NCBI RefSeq assembly: GCF_030845195.1
Contig: NZ_CP132543.1
Location: 3,985,501 to 4,049,500 of the forward strand
From: Sanyastnella coralliicola
Lineage (GTDB): Bacteria > Bacteroidota > Bacteroidia > Flavobacteriales_D > Sanyastnellaceae
Length of the DNA stretch: 64,000 nucleotides
Direction of reading: 5' to 3'
The notes beneath the pieces were generated by a model that saw only the letters and a list, made by a program, of their open reading frames with translations, made no database searches and was not told the origin of the DNA. The translations under genes were made by a program, and so were the position numbers. This document shows positions 17,722-25,236 of the stretch, one piece after another. Numbering within the stretch: position 1 is the first letter of the stretch; the number at the start of each line of letters is the position of its first letter.

Positions 17722-18299
17722 TCTTCGTTCTTCCATTGTTCAAGCAAGGCGTCAACCTGTGGCTTCATTTCATTGTAGGTAGCTAACCCACGTGTGGCAA
17801 AGTCAATGGTGTTATTGGCCTCTTCAATCAACGAACTCGCTACGCGAGATTCGATGTCGTAGTTCTTCTTAACGTATTCCGGCGTGATCTTGTTTCCTTG
17901 CGCGTCTTGAGTTGCACCAGAACGCAAGGCGTCAGAGAGCCCGGTCAGCTGCGAAAGCGTCCGTTCGCACTCTTCAGAAATCCGACGATGACGTTGAGGG
18001 AAGTCTTTGATGAGTCGCTTCGCTCGATTGTATTCAGAGAATACTTCGGCCTCAGCTTCGGTTATGGCTCCATGGCTTAATAGGTTCATAGAAGCCATGT
18101 CGCTTTTGATGGTTTTCAGCGCTCCGCTGATGGCAGAGGCATCCAGTTCATCAAAACGTTCTTGTGCACTAGCTACTTCCGACTTCAATGAGTCTAACGA
18201 ACTCAATTGAGACGAAAAGTCGTGCTTTGGTCCACCACAAGAGAAAATGAGGGCTGAAAGAGCCACTCCAAGAGTAAGAATGTAAACGCGTTTCGGCAT
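17718..18299 (-). CDS. Helical lipoprotein, partner of the TPR protein
   Basis: A 193-residue lipoprotein with lipobox-like IFSC at about residues 18-21 of the signal. The mature chain is a predicted helical bundle, with long Ala/Glu/Lys-rich segments and no known motif. I do not recognise the family. The ATGA overlap with the TPR gene indicates a two-gene operon whose products probably act together at the membrane. Confidence 0.8.
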   Translation of the reverse strand: MPKRVYILTLGVALSALIFSCGGPKHDFSSQLSSLDSLKSEVASAQERFDELDASAISGALKTIKSDMASMNLLSHGAITEAEAEVFSEYNRAKRLIKDFPQRHRRISEECERTLSQLTGLSDALRSGATQDAQGNKITPEYVKKNYDIESRVASSLIEEANNTIDFATRGLATYNEMKPQVDALLEQWKNEE

Positions 18300-18349
18300 G
18301 GCATGAAGTTACTCAATTGGCCTCAACGTTCATGCCAAAAAAGTTCAAC

Positions 18350-19621
18350 TTAATCGATGCGGTCAAAGCCTGTGTACTTATGGAGTACAGCAGGAACCTT
18401 GATTCCATTCTCGTCTTGGTTGTTTTCAAGAAGCGCAGCTACGATACGTGGCAATGCCAACGCACTACCGTTCAAGGTGTGCGCAAGATGGGTTTTACCA
18501 TCGCCGCCTTTGTAACGACACTTCAAACGATTCGTCTGGAAAGTCTTGAAGTTTGAGATAGAACTTACCTCCAACCAACGTTCTTGAGCAGCAGACCACA
18601 CTTCCATGTCGTAAGTGATGGCAGAGGCAAAGCTCAAATCACCACCGCAAAGACGCAGCGTACGGAAAGGAAGCTCTAGTTTCTTAAGCAGGCCAACTAC
18701 GTGCGCAACCATCTCATCGAGAATAGCCGCAGAGTTATCTGGGTGCACCACTTGAACGATCTCTACTTTTTCAAACTGGTGCAGACGGTTCAAACCGCGC
18801 ACGTCTTTACCGTATGATCCAGCTTCACGACGGAAACAAGGGCTGTATCCACATAGTTTCTGTGGGAGCTCTGCCTCTTTCAGGATCACATCACGGAAGA
18901 TATTCGTCAACGGCACCTCCGCAGTTGGGATCAAGTAAAGGTCATCCGCTGTGGCGTGGTACATTTGTCCTTCTTTGTCAGGAAGCTGTCCTGTACCAAT
19001 ACCAGACGCTTCGTTCACTACGAATGGCGGGATGTATTCGGTATACCCAGCTTCATTGGCTTCATCCAAGAAGAATTGGATCAATGCGCGTTGAAGGCGA
19101 GCACCTTTTCCTTTGTAGAATGGGAATCCAGCTCCAGAGACTTTAGATCCAAGGTCAAAGTCGATCAGGTCGTATTTATCTGCAAGATCCCAGTGAGGGG
19201 CGGCTCCCTCATGAAGGTTGGGTTTATCACCCAGCTCATTGACAACTTCGTTATCATTTTCAGTCAACCCAGCAGGCACCAATTCATCCGGACTATTCGG
19301 AAGTTGGTAAAGCAATTGTGTCAATGCTTCCTCAATGTTTGCTTGTTGATCTTTCAACTCTTGTGAACGCTCCTTCAATTCTCCAGTGCGTGACTTCATC
19401 ACTTCGGCTTCATCTCGCTTCCCTTGCTTGTAGAGGTTACCAATCTCTTTGGATAGGCTATTGCTCTCAGCTAGGGTGTTGTCAAGTTCAGCTTGTGTGG
19501 CACGACGTTTCTCATCCTCAGCCAAGATTTGGTCAAGGGTGTCACCGGCTTCTAGTCCTCGTTTGGTGAGGGCCTTTTCAATCTCATCGCGGTTCGCGCG
19601 AATGTCAGTTAGCGTTAACAT
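18350..19621 (-). CDS. serS: Seryl-tRNA synthetase
   Basis: SerS charges tRNA-Ser. The protein has the N-terminal antiparallel coiled coil that grips the long variable arm (about residues 25-105). The class II catalytic core follows: motif 2 is FRREAGSYGKDVRGLNRLHQFEKVE and motif 3 is LNGSALALPRIVAALLENNQ. The TAEVPL serine-binding segment is also present. I start at the ATG giving MLTLTDIRAN (423 residues). An in-frame start 33 bases upstream would lie upstream of the -7 promoter box and add hydrophobic residues that SerS does not have. Confidence 0.96.
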   Translation of the reverse strand: MLTLTDIRANRDEIEKALTKRGLEAGDTLDQILAEDEKRRATQAELDNTLAESNSLSKEIGNLYKQGKRDEAEVMKSRTGELKERSQELKDQQANIEEALTQLLYQLPNSPDELVPAGLTENDNEVVNELGDKPNLHEGAAPHWDLADKYDLIDFDLGSKVSGAGFPFYKGKGARLQRALIQFFLDEANEAGYTEYIPPFVVNEASGIGTGQLPDKEGQMYHATADDLYLIPTAEVPLTNIFRDVILKEAELPQKLCGYSPCFRREAGSYGKDVRGLNRLHQFEKVEIVQVVHPDNSAAILDEMVAHVVGLLKKLELPFRTLRLCGGDLSFASAITYDMEVWSAAQERWLEVSSISNFKTFQTNRLKCRYKGGDGKTHLAHTLNGSALALPRIVAALLENNQDENGIKVPAVLHKYTGFDRID

Positions 19622-19642
19622 GATGTGTTGTTTGAGCAGGGG

Positions 19643-19650
19643 CAAAAATA
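19643..19650 (-). promoter_or_regulatory. -7 promoter box of serS
   Basis: On the minus strand TATTTTTG, 21 bases before the serS ATG. It directly abuts the terminator hairpin of the ribosomal-protein operon upstream. Confidence 0.6.
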
Positions 19651-19682
19651 ACAAACTCCCAACCGAAAGGAAGGGAGTTTGT
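19651..19682 (-). terminator. Terminator of the rplU-rpmA operon
   Basis: Perfect 10-base stem ACAAACTCCC / GGGAGTTTGT with a 12-base loop, followed on the minus strand by TTATTTTTG-like sequence. It lies 23 bases after the rpmA stop codon. Confidence 0.75.
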
Positions 19683-19705
19683 AAGCTTATTAAGATGCTT
19701 TAGAA

Positions 19706-19966
19706 TCAGGCTTCGAAAGGACGAACTGATACGTAGCTTCTGTTGTTTCTTTTCTTACGGAATTCAACCACTCCGTCTTCCAATGCGTAGATTGTGTGGT
19801 CTTTACCCATTCCTACGTTCTCACCTGGGTGGTGTTGTGTACCACGTTGGCGAACGATAATATTTCCAGCAAGACATGCTTGCCCACCGAAGATCTTAAC
19901 CCCGAGTCGTTTCGACTCCGATTCACGACCGTTTTTAGAACTACCGACTCCTTTTTTATGTGCCAT
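19706..19966 (-). CDS. rpmA: 50S ribosomal protein L27
   Basis: L27 sits near the peptidyl-transferase centre of the ribosome. The 86-residue sequence has the hallmark N-terminus [14 protein letters not shown] and the segments [22 protein letters not shown] and [16 protein letters not shown]. There is no N-terminal cleavable extension of the Firmicutes type. It is the second gene of the rplU-rpmA pair, 12 bases downstream of rplU. Confidence 0.98.
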   Translation of the reverse strand: MAHKKGVGSSKNGRESESKRLGVKIFGGQACLAGNIIVRQRGTQHHPGENVGMGKDHTIYALEDGVVEFRKKRNNRSYVSVRPFEA

Positions 19967-19978
19967 GGTTTCTAAGGT

Positions 19979-20653
19979 TTAGTTAGCCCGTCCTCCGTCG
20001 AGATTGTCCTGAAGTTCTTTCAGTTCATCCCATTTACCGTCAGCAGCTAGTGCAGCTTGCTGTGGCCAAGTGGTTGGGTCAAATGCTTTATAACGATTTC
20101 CTGCTTCCGCTAGAATCTCTTTCAATTTTTCTACGTCAGCAGCAGCAAGATCTGCAAAAGTTGCTACACCTGCGTTAGTGAGGATCTCAGAGATCTTAGG
20201 TCCGATACCTTCAATCTTCGTGAGGTTGTCTCCACCTGCTGCCTTCTTAGGAGCTTCCGCCTTTGGAGCTTCTTTCTTAGGTGCTTCAGCTTTAGGAGCC
20301 TCTTCCTTCTTAGGAGCGGCTTTCTTAGCTGGCTTTGCACCCGAAGCAACAATGCTTTCAATACGAAGCTCTGTCAAGTACGCACGGAATCCGTTCTTCT
20401 TACGGTAACCCTTACGGCGCTTCTTCTTGAATACAATTACTTTATCTCCTTTCAGGTGCTTTTCTACTTTAGCGGTCACCTGAGCTCCGCCGATAGCTGG
20501 GGCGCCAATTGAAACGCTTCCGTTGTCGTCAAGTAGAAGAACGCGGTCAAATGACACTTTTGCGCCTTCGTCTTCCTTCAAACGGTTAACGTAGATCAAT
20601 TGATCTTTCTCAACTTTGTATTGATGCCCTGCTATTTCTACGATAGCGTACAT
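19979..20653 (-). CDS. rplU: 50S ribosomal protein L21 with C-terminal helix-hairpin-helix extension
   Basis: Residues 1-103 are a normal L21 ([14 protein letters not shown], the [15 protein letters not shown] rRNA-binding basic stretch, [11 protein letters not shown]). A linker of Ala/Lys/Pro/Glu repeats (about 104-140) follows. Residues 142-224 hold a helix-hairpin-helix-like domain starting with [20 protein letters not shown] and ending in a Trp-containing tail. Typical L21 stops near residue 103, so the protein is more than twice the usual size. HhH modules bind nucleic acid without sequence preference; on the ribosome this tail could contact rRNA or other factors (inference). rpmA follows in the same operon. 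Confidence 0.95.
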   Translation of the reverse strand: MYAIVEIAGHQYKVEKDQLIYVNRLKEDEGAKVSFDRVLLLDDNGSVSIGAPAIGGAQVTAKVEKHLKGDKVIVFKKKRRKGYRKKNGFRAYLTELRIESIVASGAKPAKKAAPKKEEAPKAEAPKKEAPKAEAPKKAAGGDNLTKIEGIGPKISEILTNAGVATFADLAAADVEKLKEILAEAGNRYKAFDPTTWPQQAALAADGKWDELKELQDNLDGGRAN

Positions 20654-20674
20654 AACTTTAATTTATTGGGGCGG

Positions 20675-20706
20675 CAAAGATACGAAAGTTTTCAACAGAA
20701 TCACAA
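20675..20706 (-). promoter_or_regulatory. rplU-rpmA promoter
   Basis: On the minus strand TATCTTTG (20682 to 20675) is preceded at a 21-base spacing by TTG (20706 to 20704). It lies 21 bases before the rplU ATG. Confidence 0.7.
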
Positions 20707-20724
20707 GATGCTCGACAATAAAGT

Positions 20725-21648
20725 CTAAGATGCTTTCGAGCGTGAAACTGGCTTGCTGCGATTTACCAAATATACACCGATCAGAATGACCATGGCAAAT
20801 GCTAAGTGCATGAGTGTCAAATGCTCCTCGTCTAAGTATCCCCACATCGCAGCAACGATCGGAATCAAATAGGTCACCGAACTCGCGAAGAGAGCCGATG
20901 TATCCTTAATAAGACCGTTAAAAAACACCAGAGCCATGGCAGTTCCGACCGCTGCCAGAACGAAGGTGGCGAGGAAGCTGTTCACTCCTTCAGGGTGCTC
21001 CGTAATCACCGTTCCCACGTTAGTGGTAGCTAACCAAATAAGATTAGGAATAGCCATAGTACCCAAGGCTACAGCTGCAATCAACATGGAAGATACCCCG
21101 GCCAATTTATTTCGAATGATGTTTACCGAGAAGGCATAACAAACGGTAGCAATCACAATCAATCCCATCGACAGAAGATGCGTTTCTCCGTTGCTGTCTT
21201 TCAAGGTGATCATACCTACAGCTCCGGCAAATCCGAGGAGCAATCCAATGATTTGTCGACTAGTGAAACGATTGCCAAAAACAATCATGGCAACAACCAA
21301 AGTGAAGAGTGGAGTCAATGAATTCAAAATGCCGGCGATACTGCTGGCAAGTTTGAGCTGAGCAGAAGTAAAGAGAAATGCCGGGATGGTATTTCCGATC
21401 ATTCCGACGGCCATCATCCACAACAGATCTTGGCGTTGAATCTGCTTCCATTTGCGAATGATAATGGGTGAAAGCACTAAACCCGCGATACCAATCCTCA
21501 TGGCTGCAATCTGATAGCTCGAAAACACCTCGCCATCGCCGTCTAGTCCAAACAGTCCGATCTTCATCAAAATGAACGAGCTTCCCCAGATCAAGGCCAA
21601 AAAGCCAAGCAGCAAAAAGTGTTCTATGGACGGTTTTTGATCAGTCAT
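20725..21648 (-). CDS. EamA/DMT-family transporter
   Basis: A 307-residue integral membrane protein with about ten hydrophobic helices arranged as two EamA repeats. The first repeat begins LALIWGSSFILMKIGL and the second LIVIATVCYAFSVNIIRNKL, each ending in a conserved Pro-containing helix (SLTPLFTLVVAMI; SVTYLIPIVAAMWGYL). The family exports metabolites such as amino acids or nucleosides; the substrate is not deducible. It stands alone, 71 bases upstream of the ribosomal-protein operon start. A second EamA paralogue is present at 60542. Confidence 0.9.
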   Translation of the reverse strand: MTDQKPSIEHFLLLGFLALIWGSSFILMKIGLFGLDGDGEVFSSYQIAAMRIGIAGLVLSPIIIRKWKQIQRQDLLWMMAVGMIGNTIPAFLFTSAQLKLASSIAGILNSLTPLFTLVVAMIVFGNRFTSRQIIGLLLGFAGAVGMITLKDSNGETHLLSMGLIVIATVCYAFSVNIIRNKLAGVSSMLIAAVALGTMAIPNLIWLATTNVGTVITEHPEGVNSFLATFVLAAVGTAMALVFFNGLIKDTSALFASSVTYLIPIVAAMWGYLDEEHLTLMHLAFAMVILIGVYLVNRSKPVSRSKAS

Positions 21649-21703
21649 GCCAACGAGGTGGCTAAATTAACATTCCTTGATTCGGGAATTGATCACGAGT
21701 AGT

Positions 21704-21711
21704 TAACTTTG
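21704..21711 (+). promoter_or_regulatory. -7 box upstream of the HMA lipoprotein gene
   Basis: TAACTTTG, a full consensus match, 35 bases before the ATG. Confidence 0.6.
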
Positions 21712-21746
21712 TATATGCGGCGAGTATCCGCAGTAAAGAAATCAGT

Positions 21747-22226
21747 ATGCGTAAGTATTTGTTCATCTTATTGTCTGCCTTTGTGCTCATCTACGCATGT
21801 AGCTCGGAGCCACCGATTGATGTAGTGTACACAGAAAGTGTTGCTGACGTTGAGAAAACGGTTGCTACGATTGGAGTAGAAGGGATGATGTGTGAAATCG
21901 CTTGTGGTGGAAAGATCCGCAAAGAACTCTCTGAAATTCCGGGAGTGGCGAACGCTTCTATTGAATATAACGAAGGAGAAAACGTAAACTACGCCGTGGT
22001 TGAATACAACCCAGCGAAAGTGAACGAAACAGAACTTATCCGTTGTATCAATACCATTAGTGACGGGAAGCTTTACGCTGTGAAAGACATGGAAGTAACA
22101 CGCTACGCACCTGCAGCAAGCTCTTCAACAGAGCAAGATGACGCAGTGAGCATGGATGCTTCAGATTTCAAAACACCTGGCATCTCTGATTTAGTGTCGG
22201 GTATCTTAAGAATGATCACAGGATAA
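21747..22226 (+). CDS. Heavy-metal-associated (HMA) domain lipoprotein
   Basis: A 159-residue lipoprotein (lipobox IYAC, then SSEPP). Residues 40-115 form an HMA-like ferredoxin fold with the metal loop GMMCEIACGGKI, i.e. two cysteines spaced C-x3-C instead of the classical C-x2-C. The second strand (GVANASIEYNEGENVNYAVVEYNP) and the closing helix are typical. The C-terminal 50 residues are low-complexity and acidic. Copper or another soft metal is the likely ligand (family knowledge). Location outside the cytoplasm fits delivery of copper to respiratory enzymes; the next gene, ctaA, makes heme A for cytochrome oxidase, but it has its own promoter. Confidence 0.82.
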   Translation: MRKYLFILLSAFVLIYACSSEPPIDVVYTESVADVEKTVATIGVEGMMCEIACGGKIRKELSEIPGVANASIEYNEGENVNYAVVEYNPAKVNETELIRCINTISDGKLYAVKDMEVTRYAPAASSSTEQDDAVSMDASDFKTPGISDLVSGILRMITG

Positions 22227-22247
22227 CACCTGTTCCCATATATCAAG

Positions 22248-22274
22248 AAAGGAGGCCTCGAGCCTCCTTTTTTT
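22248..22274 (+). terminator. Terminator after the HMA lipoprotein gene
   Basis: Stem AAAGGAGGC / GCCTCCTTT with loop CTCGA, followed by a T run; 22 bases after the stop codon. Confidence 0.9.
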
Positions 22275-22336
22275 GTTTCTGACGAAGATCAGTCACCTTT
22301 TTCGATGGTTTGAGAGCCTTTCACGCATCTGAAGAT

Positions 22337-22344
22337 TACTTTTG
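22337..22344 (+). promoter_or_regulatory. -7 promoter box of ctaA
   Basis: TACTTTTG ending five bases before the ATG, which places the predicted transcription start at or next to the start codon. Confidence 0.65.
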
Positions 22345-22349
22345 TGCAC

Positions 22350-23411
22350 ATGAACCGTCTAGAGTCTTTGATCCGTCGTTTGGCTTGGGTGAGCCTCATC
22401 TTTGTTTACCTCGTTATCGTTGCTGGGTCTGTTGTTCGAATGACAGGGTCTGGAATGGGATGCCCCGACTGGCCTAAGTGCTTTGGCTACACCATTCCAC
22501 CGACGAGTGTCGATGATGTGACCTGGGAAAGTGGACGTCAATACAACAAAGGCCAAATGATCGTTCATGAATTCTTCAACGGGGAGACCTATGAAGACCG
22601 AATGCTCACAGCCAAAGAAGATTTCACCGCAGGCACAGATTACAACGCCGCGAACTGGGAACTCTATGACAAGCATGACTACGCCATTTTCAACCCAACC
22701 CATACTTGGATCGAATTCATCAATCGATTGATAGGAGCTTTAACCGGTCTTCCCGTGCTGGCGCTCTTTGGGGCAAGTTTCTTGTTCGCGATTCGCCATA
22801 AGAAATGGGCTTACTTCTTCTTAGCTGGAGGGGTGTTGTTTATGCTCGGATTCGAGGCGTGGCTCGGGAAACTAGTGGTTGACGGTAACCTCATTCCAGG
22901 CTCCATTACCATCCATATGCTGGGCTCCATTGTGCTCTTTGTATTGCTACTCTTCATCATTCGAAGAGGTCAGGTACGTCGTTTTACGCTATCGCGGAAC
23001 GTCTCGCTCCTCTTGATGGCAGGAATGGTCATTACGCTGGCACAAATCCTTCTTGGAACGCAAGTACGTGAAGAAGTCGACCACCTCGTACATGCAGGTA
23101 TTACGGACCGTTCGTTATGGATTGAGAATCTAGAAAACCCTACGATGTATCTCATCCACCGCAGCTTCTCTTGGGTGGTGTTGATTGTGATTGGGGCGTG
23201 GTACTACCTCCAGCAAAAAGCAAAACAAGTGGTCCCAGAAATGCATCTCGCATTGGGCTTATTATTGCTTCAATTGATCGTAGGGATTTCTCTCGCCTAC
23301 GGCGGAATGCCAGCGTCGTTACAGCCCGTTCACTTGGTGGCAGGAATGATCATGCTAGGAGCACTGTGGAGTGCACTCTTAAGAGGAAAGGGGAAGTCTA
23401 CTTCTGCTTAA
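22350..23411 (+). CDS. ctaA: Heme A synthase (COX15/CtaA family)
   Basis: The enzyme oxidises the C8 methyl of heme O to give heme A for cytochrome c oxidase. The 353 residues contain about eight membrane helices and the family's paired histidines: TH in FNPTHTWIEFINRLIG, IHMLGS, MYLIHRSFSW and QPVHLVAGM. The first external loop after GSGMGCPDWPKCFGY is enlarged by about 60 residues. I start at ATG 22350 because an in-frame GTG two codons upstream coincides with the last base of the promoter box. It contains one copy of the dispersed 13-base word, read in an unusual frame (L-S-R-N). The 3' end overlaps the convergent barrel gene by 14 bases. Confidence 0.94.
   Translation: MNRLESLIRRLAWVSLIFVYLVIVAGSVVRMTGSGMGCPDWPKCFGYTIPPTSVDDVTWESGRQYNKGQMIVHEFFNGETYEDRMLTAKEDFTAGTDYNAANWELYDKHDYAIFNPTHTWIEFINRLIGALTGLPVLALFGASFLFAIRHKKWAYFFLAGGVLFMLGFEAWLGKLVVDGNLIPGSITIHMLGSIVLFVLLLFIIRRGQVRRFTLSRNVSLLLMAGMVITLAQILLGTQVREEVDHLVHAGITDRSLWIENLENPTMYLIHRSFSWVVLIVIGAWYYLQQKAKQVVPEMHLALGLLLLQLIVGISLAYGGMPASLQPVHLVAGMIMLGALWSALLRGKGKSTSA
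22987..22999 (-). repeat. Dispersed 13-mer TTCCGCGATAGCG, copy 3
   Basis: Exact copy on the minus strand, inside ctaA; it encodes T-L-S-R-N in the gene. Confidence 0.95.
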
Positions 23412-24507
23412 CCAAGTCTAGCCTCAGCGAGAAGATATTTGAGTACAAGGCTGTACTCTGATCACCAATGTCAGTCAAGGCGTAATCAATGTATACGCGC
23501 TTGATGCGAAGCCCAATTCCAATATTCGGTTGGAAGGTCAATGATCGCTCATCAGTAATATCAGTGATGTACTGAAGGTTACCTAAACCTGCACGGAAGA
23601 ACAGCGTTTGTTCGTAATCGAATTCGAGTCCTACTGCTGGATCTACACTAATAGGGTTGCTACTGATAATGGTGTTTCGCTGACCATCGGTTGTCACGGT
23701 CAAATCCAAGGCAGCGAGCATTCCAAATTTCTGTGAGAAACGGAAGTCACGAGCAGCACCCAAAATAACACGAGGAAGTGTCAACTCCAGCGAGTTTTCG
23801 GGAATTTCATTCCCTGTGAGTGTGAAAGTCTCAATGGTTGACTCGTCAAGCGTGAAGTTCCACGCATTGAAGGTGCTGGTGATGTCTCGTCCAACAGCTG
23901 CAAAGCGCCATTTACCTGTGCGGTAGCTAACACTTGCGTCCAAACCAAAGCCCCAGCTGCTTGCGAAGTCGCCTACCTTTCGATAGATGATCTTGGCATT
24001 TCCTCCAATGATGAGTCCTGGAGTCTTCATCTTGCGCGCATAGCTGAAGATGAAAGCGTAATCTGCCGCTGAGAAACTGGTGATGCGATCGTAGTTGATG
24101 TTCCCATCAGCATCGATCAATTCAGTAGTGTTCGGGATATTATCTACACCAAAACGGATTACAGAGAATCCGACAGCCGAAAGGCTATCAAGACGTTTTC
24201 CAACTCCAGCGTAATCGTATTGTGCGATGTTCGCGAAGTAGTTCGCGTGCATCGCTGAAATCTGAAGGTCACTTTCAATGCCCATTAACCCAGTCGGGTT
24301 CCAGTATCCTGCAGTAACGTCGTTCACCACAGCTACCTGGGCGTTCGACATACCTAAGGCACGTGCTCCAACTCCAATCGAAAGGAACTCGTTACTATAC
24401 TTGGGAGCTACCGTTGATTCTACCGGCTCACTTGTACCCGTTGATTGACCTGCGGCAAAGAGTGCCGGCAAGACAAATACAAAACAGATCAGGATCTTTC
24501 TCAACAT
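23398..24507 (-). CDS. PorV/PorQ-family outer-membrane beta-barrel protein
   Basis: A 369-residue protein with signal peptide (about residues 1-20, ending AAGQ). The family signature SIGVGARALGMSNAQVAVVNDVTAGYWNPTGL at about 42-75 marks PorV/PorQ/FadL-like barrels. It is followed by alternating amphipathic strands and a C-terminal strand ending in LRLDLVKQK. In T9SS, PorV shuttles cargo with sorting domains from the translocon to the attachment complex; several paralogues usually coexist and I cannot tell which this is. The many cargo-like proteins in this window fit a functional T9SS in the organism. Confidence 0.82.
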   Translation of the reverse strand: MLRKILICFVFVLPALFAAGQSTGTSEPVESTVAPKYSNEFLSIGVGARALGMSNAQVAVVNDVTAGYWNPTGLMGIESDLQISAMHANYFANIAQYDYAGVGKRLDSLSAVGFSVIRFGVDNIPNTTELIDADGNINYDRITSFSAADYAFIFSYARKMKTPGLIIGGNAKIIYRKVGDFASSWGFGLDASVSYRTGKWRFAAVGRDITSTFNAWNFTLDESTIETFTLTGNEIPENSLELTLPRVILGAARDFRFSQKFGMLAALDLTVTTDGQRNTIISSNPISVDPAVGLEFDYEQTLFFRAGLGNLQYITDITDERSLTFQPNIGIGLRIKRVYIDYALTDIGDQSTALYSNIFSLRLDLVKQK

Positions 24508-24579
24508 ACAGTTTCGGTCGCTTTGGTCTTCGAAGATCGTGTCATTTATTCAAAGATTGAATATCGACCCTCGGAATTC

Positions 24580-25236
24580 CTAACTGTGAAGCACGGAAAA
24601 AATTGTATTCCAGCTTCCTGAGGACGAATAATTCAGGGCCACGATTGCATTCTTAGTGTGCTTATTCAGGGCCTGCAGCGTACTTTTCCCTTTCGCAATG
24701 ACCTTCGCTCCTTCAGGAAGTTGCTGCTGCGAAAAGAATGACTCCACGTTACTCGGACTCGTAAAGAAATACGCATCACTCTTCGGAATGTTCACCGGAT
24801 GCAGAGAAGTAGTGTAAATCGTTTGTTCTAAGGCTTGACCTTCAGCCAGTTGTTCTTGGACCGTTCGAATCGATCGATCGCTTGTTGGGAAAAGTACCTT
24901 GTTATCCCCAATCAGCGATTTGAATTGTAACGCCACTTGCTGGGTGTCTCCCTGCCCGATAAAGTCAATTGAAATGTGAGGAGGTGCCGCTTCCGCGCTA
25001 GCGTTGCCTATGACTCCTACCTTCAAATCAGTTTTGGGATGTTGTTCAAAGAAGTACCGCGTTGCTCGAGGCGAAGAAAGGAACACCCACTTTGCGTCAT
25101 TAGGAATAGCGATGGACCTTGGTTCACTCGAAATCAGCGATTGTTGAATCAGTTCGATTCCCCAGGCAGTGGCGTACCTGCTTAAGGTCTGATTCTCTTC
25201 AGAACTAATGAAGACGGTCTGGCCTAGGCTTTTTTT
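24580..25236 (-). CDS. hemD: Uroporphyrinogen-III synthase, start codon absent
   Basis: HemD closes and flips ring D of hydroxymethylbilane to uroporphyrinogen III. The frame gives 218 residues: QTVFISSEENQTLSRYA at the N-terminus, WVFLSSPRATRYFF, KVGVIGNASAEAA, KVLFPTSDRS and DAYFFTSPSNVESFF, all in family order. No ATG, GTG or TTG occurs before a GTG at 25086, which would remove the first 50 residues including the first strand of domain 1. The open frame begins inside the run of nine A at the end of hemC. I therefore annotate the whole frame from after its upstream stop. Expression as a HemC-HemD fusion by slippage, or an ATT start, are the candidates. A copy of the 13-base word encodes N-A-S-A-E-A. 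Confidence 0.85.
   Translation of the reverse strand, partial: KKSLGQTVFISSEENQTLSRYATAWGIELIQQSLISSEPRSIAIPNDAKWVFLSSPRATRYFFEQHPKTDLKVGVIGNASAEAAPPHISIDFIGQGDTQQVALQFKSLIGDNKVLFPTSDRSIRTVQEQLAEGQALEQTIYTTSLHPVNIPKSDAYFFTSPSNVESFFSQQQLPEGAKVIAKGKSTLQALNKHTKNAIVALNYSSSGSWNTIFSVLHS
24991..25003 (+). repeat. Dispersed 13-mer TTCCGCGCTAGCG, copy 4
   Basis: Exact copy inside hemD; in the gene sense it encodes N-A-S-A-E-A. Confidence 0.95.

Noticed and set aside
19622-19654. Earlier start for serS adding 11 residues (MLFLPLLKQHI)
   Set aside because: It lies upstream of or within the -7 box and the preceding terminator hairpin, and SerS has no such hydrophobic leader.
25084-25086. GTG as the start of hemD
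   Set aside because: It would remove about 50 residues containing the recognisable first strand of domain 1; kept only as an alternative.
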